Source: Ovis canadensis
Lineage: Eukaryota; Chordata; Mammalia; Artiodactyla; Bovidae
Reading direction: 5' to 3'
DNA: 64,000 nt
Assembly (NCBI RefSeq): GCF_042477335.2
Contig: NC_091263.1
Coordinates: 65,590,501 to 65,654,500, forward strand
Part shown: one piece after another, positions 51,131-63,685 of the stretch
How positions within the stretch are numbered: the first letter of the stretch is position 1
How the letters are laid out: each line of letters starts with the position of its first letter
Position numbers and translations under genes: made by a program
The notes under the pieces: model-generated
What the model was told of the DNA's origin: nothing
The model's input: the letters and a program-made list of their open reading frames with translations, nothing else
Databases searched by the model: none

Positions 51131-52640
51131 GGCCGATTACTGCGCAAGTGATGGTGTGGGATGGCAACACTGACGCTCGCCAGTGCAGGTCAAGAGCGCC
51201 TTGAAGGTCTACTCTGCGGTAGGTGTGAACCTCCCAGGGAGGTCTGCAGGAGTCAGGTTTTAGGAACTGCCTGATGTGCGGGGTCCCATAGACTAGGGGA
51301 CCCGGTCTGGAGCGGCCACAGAGGGCTTCCTGGAGGAACCCTTAGCACCGGTAGCAGTAACCTGCAGGAACGCAGCAGGTGCACAGGGAACGCTCCTTGC
51401 CTCACCGCTGCCACGTTCAGAAAGGGAGAAAGGGACTTCTCCATAAATGAGTCTTAAACGTCTTGGAAGCAAGTTAAACTCAGCTTATGCCCAAATATGG
51501 AGGCGAGAGGACATACCAAAGCTTGGTCTTTTTTGGTCTGCTCCACACACCTCCCCGCACCCCCACCCCGGAGATATGCAGACAAGAGCAACATCATTCA
51601 CACGGTCCCCACGGGTGGTTTCTCCTTACCCTGTTAAGGCTCCCCTCCCCTTCCAACTTCCTCTCAGAAAAGTAAAGTGTACGTTTTCTGGTCTTCTCAG
51701 TGAGGCAGGCCCACCTTCTCCTCTTAAAGATTCTATACCCAATGGCAGATTTCATCAGTGTGCCATACATGGCTTCATCCACTCACTCACCCTTAGGGAC
51801 TATCTTATCAATCTCCTTAGGACACTAGAGAAACCACTGTCCTACAAAATAAGTTCTAGATGCCACACGCAATTTTATAATCAGAAACTTTCAGTTTATT
51901 TTGAGTAAACCACTCAACTTTGAGCAGATGACATTGCCTCAACTTTTTCTTTGAAGAAAACAAAGATATATGATAAATTTGTGAAAACACTGTGCCTTCC
52001 TTTGCAGGGCAGAAGTATTCTGCCTGAACTTTTCCATGCTCCTGATGATGTTAGCAAGAGACAGCCACTTGGGGCATGGAAGGAAGTTCTCCACAGGCCA
52101 AGGGCTGCAGGCTGCGGCCTGGGCACAGAACCTCTTGCAGCTCCGGAGGCTGGGGGTCACAGCTGGCTGCAAGTGCACGGTGTGGCAGTTACACAGTGCA
52201 AACCGCACAGGGTGGGGCTGAAGGTGCAGAGCTGCAACTCAGGTCCTGCTGCTGCCACGGCGGTGACCCAAAGGACTCAGTGGAGAGGCGAACATTCCAG
52301 ATACTGGGATCTTCCATGTGCCAACAGAGCAGTCATACCCCACCTCTAGGTGGACACTCTCCTCCTCCATTTGGCTCAGCGCTGTCCAGTTCTGGGTTCG
52401 TCTGTTGTACTCACTTGTCCTCTCATTCCACCCCATGGTCCCTTCCTTGCAGGCGATGACAGGAAGAGGCAAAACATGACTGGGGAGAAAGGGGGCCTGC
52501 AGCCAACCATGGACCCCATGACCCCAAGAGTTACAACTGTCCTCTGTCTTCCAAGAGCGATTCAGTTTGCAACTAACATGGTACCTGGGGGAATTACTGA
52601 CTGAGGTGAAAATGCTGGAATATCAAAGAATTTCCAACAC
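51131..52640. other. Gap between ARIH2 3' end and P4HTM promoter
   Basis: No gene or clear repeat is recognised. A TTTATT at 51895-51900 (AATAAA on the minus strand) could be a more distal ARIH2 poly(A) site. Confidence 0.5.
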
Positions 52641-52644
52641 AATA

Positions 52645-52650
52645 TTTATT
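52645..52650 (-). terminator. Probable ARIH2 poly(A) signal
   Basis: AATAAA on the minus strand about 1.5 kb after the ARIH2 stop, giving a 3' UTR of plausible size. Another AATAAA at 53719-53724 would give a UTR of about 0.4 kb, so two mRNA ends are possible. Confidence 0.6.
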
Positions 52651-54133
52651 CACAGATTTCCAGGCAACTCTTCCAGGAGGTCAAGGAGGCCCTGAACAAG
52701 AGCCGCAGGAACCCCAGGACTCACAGATGTAACTTCTGAAAGGCCCACAGGACCAGGTTCAGGACAAGTAGGATACCATGCAAACCGCTTGTTCCTTTGC
52801 ACTGTGAAAAGACTGGCCTTTCCCCTGGCCAGCCTCCTGGTATAGGAGCGGGGACCACAAATTAGGAACCCCCCCAACCAGCCTCAGACTCTAGACCCTA
52901 GAGGTGTTGCCCTCCAACACCGGAAACCAGGCGAGGGGGAGCACATCCCACCCCCAAAGCAGGTCATGGAGACATACACTCCCGGTTAACACGAAAACAA
53001 TTTGTGCAGACACAGCCCCTGAGCCAGGCAGACCAGAGCCCTAGGGAGGGCTCTGCTGAACTCTGACCTTGACATTCACTGGAGAAGAGCGCAGCTGGCC
53101 AGCATCAGGTATGGCTGTGCGTCAACCTGGTTGGGGTCCCTCCATGGAACACTGGCACAAAAGAAGGGGCCGAGGTAAAACAAGGCTTTGGGGGAATGAT
53201 TCCCTTTGAAAGTGGAATCATCTCTCTTCAGGAAACAAAAGAAAACTGTGCTGAAGTTGCATCCCCTGGGCTGGAGGACCACAGCTCACCTATGCGCTCT
53301 GCTGTGGGCTCTGGCCTAAGTGGCCAGGCCCAGGTAAAGCTCACTTTCAAGATAAATGAGTCCACAGACACGCAGTGCCATTGGACATGATGATACCGGG
53401 GGCAAGATTCTGTTCTGTATTGTCTCCTAACTGCCAACGTGAGGCAGTACCCTGATCACAGAAGGGTCTACAAGGACCAGGCAGGAGGCCGGGCGTGATT
53501 CTCTGCACACCACGGTGTTACACAGGCCAACCCCATTTTCCACCATCTGCCACCCATGCTCTTCCCTTGGGGCTCCAGCTGTGGCCAAAGGGGTGTGAAT
53601 CTGGAAAGCAAGTACCACCCGGGGCCCATGTGCAGCAGACATCCTGAGGCAAGGGGGGCAGACAGCGTATGTTGCATTCTAAGTAAAATAGCTAGAGGGT
53701 AAAACACTCCAATGCCAGTTTATTTTTAAAAAGGGTTCTGTGTCATTCTATCGTTGGTTTGCCCCCCGGTTTTTTTTTGTATAATTGTACAACCTTTGAA
53801 AATTACATAAGTTGTAATGATCTAATACTATTAATAGTCATTCAGAAAAACTTTCCTTCCCTCCCAGCAACTATCCAGAGGGAACTGACAGTCCTGAGAA
53901 GAGGCCAATTCAACAGAGCCTCAACCCTGGTGGAAACAAAAAGCGAAAAGAGGAGGGGAAAAAAAAAAACCAAACAACCAGAAATTGACTAAGAGGTGTG
54001 TGGCCAGTGTCTCTCGGAGTGGGGTCCTGGCTGTTGCCTGGGGTCGTGAGAGGCAGGGAGCCTGCAGCATGCGGCACGGCAGCCGGAGACCTCGCAGCCA
54101 CATCGTCCTCGCGCAGCACGCCCGAGTCCCAGC

Positions 54134-57100
54134 CTAGGTGTCGTGGAAGTCCTTCAGCAGCGTTCTCCGCCGCTGCTCTGCTATGTGCATCTGGTTCTCT
54201 AAGTCCTGCACCAGGGAAGCAAGACATGGGCTTGCATGGCCCAGCCCCAAGAGGACGGGCTAGTGGAAGCCGCCCCCGCCACGGGCTCCGAGGCGTCAAA
54301 AGCACGGCCCTCCCCACCCTTCTCAGCGGCAGCCTCTGGCCCCCAGGCCAGCTGCTGTGGGACCGATCACCACAGCAGCTCTCCCTTGCCTGCCAGAGGG
54401 TCCTAGAGGACAGCAGTCACTCACCCCTCTGTCATAGCTGTCCGCCCGCTCCACCTTCCACGACAGGTTTTCAATCTCAGCCTCCAGCTGAGCCTGCTGG
54501 TATTCAAACTGTATGGGTAGAGCAGGAGGGTCAAAAGGAGAGGGGACGGTAGCCAGGGCAGGGCCTGCAGACGGGAGGGGCAGAGGCAGCACCTCAGGCT
54601 CGCAGGAGCTCCAGACAGCCGAGTGCTGTCCTCAGAGGGCAGTGCTACTTCCTGTACCCAGAGCCAGAGGCTGATCCAATGGCTGCCCACGGAGGACAGC
54701 CAGGTGGCCAGGCTGCACTCGCCCTGCACCCCCAGAGAAAGGGGAAGGACCGAAGCCACGGAGAATGCTCCCGACATGCGGAGAAATGGCCGCTGCCAAA
54801 ACAAGTCAAAGTGGACATTCACTGGCACTGTGCTCCCTGAATACTTCGTTTTTTTCAGCCTTTCTGAAAAGAGTCTTCAAAATTTTCAGATCGTTTGCCT
54901 TAGTAAGTATATGCCTCTTGCATGAAGAGGTTTCCCAATGTCTTATTTGTGATAGTGAAAAACAGAAAGAATAAACACCCCTAATGATGGTACGACCATA
55001 TAATGGGACATCTATGCAACTAGTTAAAAATGGCATTTTCCAGCCTGGTGAATAATGACAGCTGCAAAAACTGTTGTAACAAAAAATGTTATATACATAA
55101 CCATGATTATAGAAACAGTACTAATTTTCAAAGGCTGGGAAATGCTAACAATGCTCATTTCTTTCTAGGGGGGATGATGGATGATGTAAATGTTTTCCTA
55201 ATTTTTTCAACATTTGAACAATCAGTGTGAATCACCTTGTTAATTGGAGAGGAAATAACCCCTATCTAAGATGAAAATTACACAAAGATGCTAATGAACT
55301 CCACAGTATTTAGGAACACACATGCTGGGTATCCTCCCAAAACATAAGCACTGGTTCCCAAGTGGTCAGCCACCCTAAAAAACATAGCTGTTAATGGCTT
55401 CGGTACACCTGCCTTCCTATTACACAAAATGGCAGCACCTGAGATCTACTTTGGAACTGCCTAGTCGGGGCCTGCAGAGCACAATTTTCCAGTGGCCAGT
55501 TTTGTTTTGATTTTGTCCTCCCAGCCACCAAGGGTCTGGTCCCTGCTCGCCTGCAAGGTGCGGGCAGAGAAGGCCCCTCTGAAGCTAAGAGGGCAGAGCA
55601 CCAGGACGGCTTCCCTTACCAGCTTCTTCCTGGGCCCGGACTCCATGTAGTAGGCGTACGGATACGTGTACTGCAGGGTGTATCGACACTGCAACAGAAG
55701 ACAAGGGGTCTGTGTCTATGACACTTAACTCCGTGGACCTCACGCTGCTGGCACAGGTCTCACCCCACCATGCAAATCAGCCTGGCTCTACAGGTATGGG
55801 CCTGAAAGAGACGAGGCCAAGGCAAATAAAAGATGCACTGGGGGACAACATGGCAAAAACTGAAGCAGAAATGGTCACAGAACACCCATGGTTCCTCTCC
55901 ACACTGGGATTAATTACCAGCAGCTGCCTCAACGGCTCTTCCCTCTTGAGTCAGACCTCAGAGTCCACACATCTATCTCAATACTTGTCCAAAGACAATC
56001 TCTTATTTTCCTCTGAGTGATGCATGGATGGGACAAAAGAGAAGGGCTCTCGTTTTCCCTGTGGTTCTGTCCCCGCAGGCAGAGGCACCGGAATACTGAG
56101 TGCCCTGGACGTCTGGGGAGGGCAGAGTCCTCAGTGGGCACAGCCCAGGAAGATGTGGACCCATGAGCAGGCACATGCGGGGCTTCACAGGGGGTGAGCC
56201 CTGCCCCCGACAGTGCCTCCCACCCTCAGAGGTCTGGGCCTCACAGAGAACAAGCGATGGGAAGACTGAGGGGGGACAAACCTTGGCCAAGAGCTTGGCA
56301 GCGTTCTGGAGGTACTGCCAGTCGATCCAGGTCCCCAGGTTATTCATGACCCTCTCCTGGATCTTCTCGTGAATCCGCTGGTATGTCTGTGCCTCCAGCT
56401 GCAAGCTCTTGTTGTGGTTTTCCCACTATGGGGTCAGAGGAGAGAGAAAGCTGCAGGCGTCCAGGAAAGTGCAGGGATTCAAAAGCTGTTCAGAATGGTC
56501 ACAGCCTCGTCTAGCTGATGGGGGCTGTGTGTCCTCGGGAGCGCACGAGGCGGGCTTCCTCAGTCTACACTACCAACCCTGTCTAGAGCCGCTATCTGCC
56601 TGCCAGATCACTCTACCCGCTTAGAGCAATAGGACTCTAGCTCCGAGGACAAAGCAAAGCTAGGTACTCCCAGGTCTCTTGCGCTTAGAAACCAAAGGTC
56701 CCATGCTCTGTGGGCTTCTGGGAAAAACTGCCCTCTGGATCTGTCTATTAAGACAGCACTGGATTGAGGGGCATGGCAAGATGGGGGCTGGAGCTGAGAG
56801 ATACAAACTACTGTGTGTAAAATAAATAAGCTACAAGGATATCCTGAACAGCACAGGGAATGTAACCAGTATTTTATAATGCCGATGAAGGAGGTATAAC
56901 CCTTAAAAATTCTGAATCACCACATTGTACATCTGAAAGTTACAGAACATTGTAAGCCAGTAATACCTCAATTAAAGACAAACAACAACCGTGGCACTGG
57001 ATGGATAAAGACCACCTGATGGTCCTTCCTTATCCTTCACAATTCAGCATCACACAAGGCTGGCCGGTCCTTCCCTGCTGGCTGTGCCTGGGGAGCCGAG

Positions 57101-60100
57101 AGCCACACCTGCAGGCAGCACTCGGGCTGGCCGGCGCTCCACGCCCTGACTCCGGCGTGCATGCGCCGCTGCGGCCGCCGGTTACTGGGAGTTTCGCCCA
57201 GCAGGGCCAAGTGGAAGAAGCCTACCCTCGAGAAGCAGGTGCAGGAGAGGACGCCTACCCTCTCAAAGTAGAACAAGTACTTCTTGAGGGCCTCCCTGGC
57301 CTGGGCTTGCTGGCTCTGGTTGACGATGTCGGGGTTCTCCTTGTACCGGCTGCACTCATAGTACTCGCTGCCGTGGGTCTTCCAATCTCCTAGACACATC
57401 CAGCAGAAGTCTGAAGGGATAGAGAACGCAGCACTGACCACACAACACAAGCCCGCCTTCCTCCACAGGCACAGGCGGAGCAGGAGCCAGACAGAGCCGG
57501 CTCCGGGGATCACCTGACCGGAACTCTCCCCGGCCGCCTCTACAGAGGGCGTGGACACATCTCATGCCTGTCATGGCCCACAGTCCCAGCACCCGGTCCT
57601 TGCCCATCTGAACAACAGCCTACAGATGGTCTCCATTTCAAGAACACATACGCTTAGTGCCTTTTTAATCCAACGCAGGCAGATGCTGACCGTTCAAAGG
57701 CCACTGGTCTGCTGCGTCAGTGCCTCCTGAGCAGCAGAATGTGTCCAACTGAGGCCCACCTGGCCATTCAGAGAATACCTCTGCCCTCTTGTCGACCTCC
57801 CACTCTCAACACCTGTCCTAGGTGTTGAACATGAAACTGGGGATGAAGACATTCCCCCCTTTTTCTTCTTTCTTAAACAGCACATTTTTATGGGAATTCC
57901 CCAGTGGTCCACTGGTCAAGACTCATTGCTTTTACTGCCAGGGCCCAGGTTTAATCCCTGGTCGGCGAGCTAAGATCCTGCAAGCCAGTGTGACCAAAAA
58001 AAGAACACAAAAAAACAACCAAACAAAAAACAAAAAAGAGAAAAAGCACATTTTTATTAAACCCACTGCTACCCTATAGTTCATCCCCAGAATTATGACT
58101 CTGTTTCCACACTGAGGAAGCCAAGAGGGAAAAACAGAGATCCCCTATGGATGCCATATATCTGAACAATTACTGTGGCTTAATGGACAGGGGCCAATCA
58201 TGGTTGTGTGTTCTGACTCTGCCAGAGACCCAGACAGCAGTAAACACTGTTTCCCACGATTCACTGTCATAAGCTGGCTCACTGACTTCCCCACAGGGGC
58301 TTGTGTAAAACTTGGGGAAGCTAGGGCCGAAGCGAGAGACCCAGAGGCCGCTCACTTCTCCTCCCCTGGAAGGCTTCACGGAAGAGTGCAGTACAGCTTT
58401 CACCTCAGTCAGCTAGCTTGTGGTTGCTACTGTCTTAAATACTGCTACATTGCTTAGGGTTGCCCATCCAGATGGTAAAATTATTCAGCAACGTGAGGTA
58501 CGGTAGTTACCCCTGGGCAGTTAAGGATGAGGAGAGGACACACTGAGGACTCTTCAGTTCCAGGACTGTGGTGGGTGCTGGGTGTGCGCCCGGGCATTTC
58601 TCTTTGAACTGTACGCATATCTGATGCACTGTTCTAAGTGGATCGTGCACGTCCCTCTTATTCAAACACATGGAGAAAAGACACGGTGGAATTTCACCGA
58701 GAAAACAACCCACTACTCTTGGCCTATCTTCATTCTACACTTCAGCGTCACCGTTTCTGTCTAAAACCTCGCCTTGACTACTCTGGTTTCAGTGTGATCC
58801 TGGGAGGACCCAGGGACAGCAGTGGCCAGGCTCTTACAAAGAGAAACTCTCAGGACCAGCTGGGTGGCATGTCAGCAGCTGTGGAAGAGGTCTGTCTGAA
58901 CATATATTCTACCTGAAGGAGTTTTATTTCTTTACTTGATCTGGCAGGAAGGAAAGCAAAACCAACGGTTCTGTGGAACCTACACCGGCCAGATGAAGGA
59001 GGCCAGAAACCCTCTCTGAAAACTTTTATAAAACCTCAAAGGCAAACTAGGATTTGACTGCTTCCAGGAGAACCACAGGCAGCCTGCTCTAATCGGTGTC
59101 CACCAGGCAGCACAGAAAAGCCCCATGCTACTTACCTGCCTCGGCAAAAATCAAAAGAACACACTAAAACTTTCTTCTTGGATGACTGAGGATTTGTGAG
59201 AGTGTAGGAGCCATCCCAAAGTTGGCAGCAGGACTATTTAAGGGACCAAGAAATAATAAATCAGCAAATCCAGAGCTGCTCTACCCTGGTCCTCATGATT
59301 GTAAGTGACGGAAGCCACCCTGTTTGATCACTGTATCATAAAAGCAGTGGGGAAAAAAAAGGCAGTGGAGACCCGTGCACGAGAAACAGACTGTGCCGCT
59401 GGGCCTGGTGCAGCGAGCTTGGGACTCACCGTGTTTACACTTGGAGCATTGCTGTCGGAGGGAAACAGAAGAGAACATGTTAAGGGCACTCTGACCAAAG
59501 GCTTCAGGCCACACAAGCAAAACGCACGGGCCTCTGCTCACCATGTGATTGCAGCCGCCATTCTTCTCAATGCAGATGTTGCACTTGGGACACTGAGGAG
59601 ACAGAAGGGCGCCGTTAGGCTCACGCACCATCAGGCCGGTTCTAAGACAAATTACACAAAGCTCCTGGCACCCGTGCCCAGCAGCTCATCGTGCGAGCAC
59701 TTCTGGGGAGGAGCCTCTCACTTAAATGTGGCGGGTCGCTGAGGCTGGAACAGCAATTCAAGGAAATGAGGTCAGCAGGTTTGGCCCTGAAACACTTCAA
59801 GCTGAGCCCCGCTAAGTCTGCCACCATCTGTTCCTGCCAGGAGGCCGCTCGGATTAAGCTCAAGCTGAGTCAGTAAAAAACTGGCCAGCTTGGGAGGATC
59901 GCCAGCACAGCCTACGAGCTGCCACCCTGGACTGGGGCCTGCTCAGCCTGCCTGAACTTCGGCTTCCAGAAGAGGGCATGGAAATCAGCTCTAAAGCTCG
60001 CTCCCATCTGAGATGCCAGCAGCCCCAGACAGAGTGGGGACCATTCTGACGCCGGGCGTTTCACGGCCATGAAGAGGACCTTACTTCATGACATCATGGT

Positions 60101-63100
60101 CACAGCTGCGCGGCAGGGTGCCTCGCTTCAGGGTGTGACTGGCACCGGCGAGGGCGAGGGCCCCGAGTGCTGAGTCATGCACAGCTTTAGGGGCTGCGGG
60201 CCATGCTTTCCCGTGGGATGTTTCCAGAATGAGAACTGGGCAGGCCTGGGCTTGCATTACAGTTTTGCTACTTATTTGATGTGGCTGTCAACCACCTCCC
60301 TCCCATAGCTGTTAACGCTGGGGAGGCATTCAGTAAAACCTAGTTTTTTTCGAATGAGTTTTCTTGAGGGTCAAACTTCTCCAAGCATTTCAGCATTTTA
60401 TTAAAAGAAAGGAGCCTGGTGCACGCTAAGATCAACTGCTGCAAATTCTGCCACGCCAGGGCAAGGGTCTGCCACCTCCATCACGAGCCCCGTGGCCGCG
60501 GGTGGCACTAGGGAGGGCAGACCCAGGACAGGTAAGATACAGTCCTTACGTCTTTAGTGTGGGCACTAATGTAGTTGGCTGTTTCAGAGTCGTCTGCACA
60601 CTTCGTGAGCCATTTCCGGATTGTGGCGCAGTCTGTGGGGGCGTGATACATCTGACGACACTTGAAACTTAAAACCAGAAAAGATAACCGTTAGGTCAGA
60701 TCCTGTGTTTTTCCTTTTCCTTCTGTCCAAGCCAACAGATCTGGAATTAGAATGTTTTTCCAAGAGGTAAAAAGTCACCTCTCATGGCGTCTGAGACCTT
60801 GACTTACCCAGGATTATTCTGAACTCCTCGGGGGACTTCTCTCAATAAACCCAAATGAGACATTTGTTTTAAATATTTTAGGTGATGTCAATCCTTCCTA
60901 ACAGGATATCAAATTCAGAACTCAGCTTTTCAAACGGCTCGGGGGGGTATTCTGAGAAGAGGACTCAACTCCAACCCAAAGCAGGAATGAGATCCAGGCC
61001 TGGGAGCCCGGGCTTATCTGAGTCCAAGGCACCCACCGGATGCACACTGTCGGCACTTGTGCAGTCTGTGAGGGGCACGTTACCTCTGACAATGCCCGAA
61101 ACTCAGGATCAGAAAAGAAAAACCCCAACACTCATCAGGCCAGGCTCCTGTGCTTTTAATTTCCCTTCTGTCCAAGCCAACGGTGACTTTCTGGATAAAA
61201 GCTCTCAGGCAGGTAGCCCACATATGTCCCAGGGAAAGAAGGCCCTAACATGGGACACAAAGGGTAGAGAGCAACCGCATTGGTGGTTCTTAATGTTTGG
61301 TGAGTCACCGACTTCCTCGACCATGCCTTGAAAGGCAGGCACATATGCACACGGACCCCATTTTCTCTCTACTTTCCCTGAAGCCCCACTGTGACTCTTC
61401 CAGCAAGGTGTGAATAGGGCACAGGTCTGGGCCTAAATGAAGGCTCTGCCATTATCTGCACCTTGCTTTCCTCATCTATAAGAAAGGGGAACAGCAGTAC
61501 CAATCACACACAGTCGTTGTGACAATGAAGCGAAAGCGGTCAGGAGAGAGCGGCTCCGCTGGTAAGCCTTCAGTATGCTTCAGCTAGTTCCATCATGTTT
61601 ACTGAACAGAGTAAACCCCAGATAGATGTAAACCATGTTTATGAATTGCAGTGTTATAAAATTAGCAGAATGGCCAACAGAGAGAAAGATTAAAGTACTG
61701 GTGGCTGGAGCTTTCATATACGGCAAGATGTGCATTATCTGTGCAGAGAGATCTACCTCCACACAGACACGCAGTCTCTGGGCCCTGAGTCTTAGTAGCA
61801 TAAACCCCAGCACATTCTCCAAGAGTCTGTGTCTCCTTCTTGTCTCCAGACTGAGTATCATCAAACATCTGCCCTCGTAGAACAGCGCTGCTCTTCTGGC
61901 CCAAAGGCCCAGCCTCTCCCAGCCCCGCCCTCGCAAGAGCCACAGCAGTGATGCTCGAGAGGAGGAGAAGGCACCAGCCAGGGCTGCTCGGCATCCACAC
62001 TCACTCTTACCAGAAGACCTCGTTGCACCGATTGCACTGTACTCGGCGAGCTCTGGGCTCCTGTACCCGGATAACCATGGGGCAGTCTGCACCAGGGCAT
62101 AGCTGGAGCTGGTAGTGACTCTGTGAACACACCAAGGGGGGGAACAATGAGGACATCCCCTAGTTGGTACCTCCAAATTAGACCTCCCTGAGTACTTAAA
62201 CGCCTCCTGTTCTTCCATCAAGGGGCTACAGGAATTCATGATGGATGTCATGAAGACCAGACGTTAAGCAGGTCCTGAAAATGTCCTTTGAATGTTTAGC
62301 TTAAGCCAGGGAGCAACTCACCAGAATGGCCTAAGCTTAGATGACAGAACAGAATACAGACTCGTGTCTCTGAGATGAAAGTGCATAGGGACTAGGGCTG
62401 GAAAGGAACACGGCCCAGTCGTTGTGCATGAGACCCTGAGGGGCTCAACAACCCTCAGGCATCTACCAAAGGTGGCCAAGAGCACCCGGAACAAGGCCTT
62501 TTGTTTTTCCTGCAGCCTGTGCATGAGACGACCCACACCATCAGTCAATCCAAAAAGCTTAGGAATAATAGGCAAGGATCAAAATTATGCTGCATGGAAC
62601 CAGCAAGCCTGAACAGGTAGCCCAACAGAGGGGAAGGACTCCAAAACTGACCACTCAGAACTCGAACAAATTGCCAAATCATGCAAGAAGCAACACCCCT
62701 TCTTTGGGCCGAATCACAAGGTGAAGGGAATAGAACAGCAACTCCTGAGATATGCCTGACTTATGTTTATCCCGTGACATACAATAGCTTGTTTAAGTAA
62801 CTTTGCGTAAGGTGCGGGGGGTGCGGCTTCCCTTGTGGCTCAGCTGGTAAAGAATCTGCCTGCAATGCTGGAGACCTGGTTTGATCCCTGGGTTGGAAAG
62901 ATCCCCTGGAGAAGGGAAAGGCTACCCCCTCCAGTATTCTGGCCTGGAGAATTCCAGGGACTATACAGAGCTGCAAAGAGTTGGACACGACTGAGCGACT
63001 TTCACTTTCACAAAGTGGGTGTGCCTGACCATTCTACACAAGAAAGAAACCAAGGCTCAGAGAAGGAATCTAAGGGGTCAAAGGATACAGAGTGAGGAAG

Positions 63101-63388
63101 AAACAGACTTGGGATTTACTAGTACTCTAGAGTTTTCAAACTTTTTAAAAGCTGTGCAGCTCTTTCTTCAGATTGAAAGCATCTACTGGCAGCCTCCTCT
63201 GTACAGTAACTGGTAAGCATCTGATGAAAAGGAGGCTCAGGAAGACCAGGCAGCAGCTGGGCATACCTCCACGTAATCCCTGAAGAGGTAGCGCCTGTAT
63301 TTATCTCTCAGTTCTTCATTGGGCAGCAATGGAAACACGAAGTCCTCTGGTGTTCGAAGTGGGCAGTCCTGAGCCATGCAAGAGACAC
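54134..63388 (-). CDS. ARIH2: ARIH2, Ariadne-family RBR E3 ubiquitin ligase (last 10 coding exons)
   Basis: Minus-strand exons 63267-63388, 62011-62120, 60550-60667, 59542-59592, 59430-59451, 57259-57410, 56282-56425, 55620-55688, 54425-54508, 54134-54205 join in phase to 314 residues, equal to about human 180-493. The N-terminal acidic part and most of RING1 lie beyond the right edge. Visible are the IBR ([19 protein letters not shown]), the Rcat/RING2 ([29 protein letters not shown]) with catalytic cysteine GGC (human Cys310, by counting from the C-terminus), then the Ariadne helical domain, ending [12 protein letters not shown]2 (TRIAD1) is activated by neddylated CUL5-RBX2 ligases and adds the first ubiquitin to their substrates; it is needed for blood cell development. 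The exon at 59430-59451 is only 22 bases long. All introns in view are GT-AG. Confidence 0.98.
54940..55240 (+). mobile_element. Old LINE-1 3' fragment (ARIH2 intron)
   Basis: GTACGACCATATAATGGGAC, ATGCAACTAGTTAAAAATGG and the following TTATAGAAACAGTACTAATT follow the order of L1M 3' untranslated sequence. Strongly diverged; the edges are uncertain. Confidence 0.5.
56765..56985 (+). mobile_element. LINE-1 3' end (ARIH2 intron)
   Basis: AATAAATAAGCTACAAGGAT, CAGCACAGGGAATGTAACCA and CATTGTAAGCCAGTAATACC then TCAATTAAAGAC match the artiodactyl L1 3' end up to its A-rich tail. Confidence 0.75.
57892..58001 (+). mobile_element. CHR-type SINE (ARIH2 intron)
   Basis: GGGAATTCCCCAGTGGTCCA, then GGTTTAATCCCTGGTCGGCG and AGCTAAGATCCTGCAAGCC, then GTGTGACC and an A-rich tail. 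Confidence 0.85.
58002..60549 (-). other. ARIH2 introns around the microexon
   Basis: Apart from the exons at 59430-59451 and 59542-59592 I see no gene. 60235-60325 may be a MIR on the plus strand. The remaining sequence carries nothing I can name. Confidence 0.5.
61031..61181 (-). pseudogene. Dead duplicate of an ARIH2 exon (IBR segment)
   Basis: This stretch is a diverged copy of 60628-60736, which covers the 5' part of the ARIH2 exon 60550-60667 and its upstream intron. Shared blocks include GCAGTCTGTG, AACT..A..CAGAAAAGA and CCTTCTGTCCAAGCCAAC. On the minus strand the copy keeps an AG acceptor and reads TTTCGGGCATTGTCAGAGG where the true exon reads TTTCAAGTGTCGTCAGATG. A TAA (61080-61082) then falls in the exon's frame, and a one-base shift follows. 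It is therefore not usable as an alternative exon. Confidence 0.75.
61400..61560 (+). mobile_element. MIR SINE
   Basis: AAGGCTCTGCCATTATCTGC, CTTTCCTCATCTATAAGAAA and a GTTGTGACAATGAAGCGAA segment are in MIR consensus order on the plus strand. Ancient. Confidence 0.7.
62825..63011 (+). mobile_element. Bov-tA SINE
   Basis: A tRNA-like head GGCTTCCCTTGTGGCTCAGC then GTAAAGAATCTGCCTGCAAT, followed by the Bov-A body (AGATCCCCTGGAGAAGGGAA, GAGTTGGACACGACTGAGCG) and a TTTCACTTTCAC tail. Located in the ARIH2 intron 62121-63266. Confidence 0.92.
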
Positions 63389-63582
63389 CTGTTGAAGAAA
63401 GACAACCGGATGGACAACTGTATCGCAGAAGACACACCTATAATGTATTTGCTGAGTTCACCCAACAAACTCACGTTTTACACAGGGAACCCCAGCAGCA
63501 TCAGAATTTATTCAAAGAGAGAAATCAATATATTTATATAGTGATGCAACTAAAATATTATTACAAATTTTAAAATGACAGA

Positions 63583-63685
63583 TAATTCCCTGATGGTCCA
63601 ATGGTCAAGACTTGGCACTCTAACTACCAGAGCCCTGGGTCAGGGAACTAAGATCCTGTAAGTTACACAGCACAACAAAAAGAAA
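63583..63685 (+). mobile_element. CHR-type SINE near the right edge
   Basis: AATTCCCTGATGGTCCAATG, GTCAAGACTTGGCACTCTAA and TCAGGGAACTAAGATCCTGT follow the CHR consensus, ending in an A-rich tail that runs into (CAAAA)-like sequence. After 63690 I see only AT-rich ARIH2 intron. Confidence 0.85.

Noticed and set aside
61031-61181. Possible functional alternative ARIH2 exon
   Set aside because: In the exon's frame a TAA follows within a few codons and a one-base shift is present, so it is treated as a dead duplicate.
62825-62900. tRNA-like sequence
   Set aside because: Head of a Bov-tA SINE, not a functional tRNA gene; the cloverleaf is not preserved. The same applies to 21229-21300.
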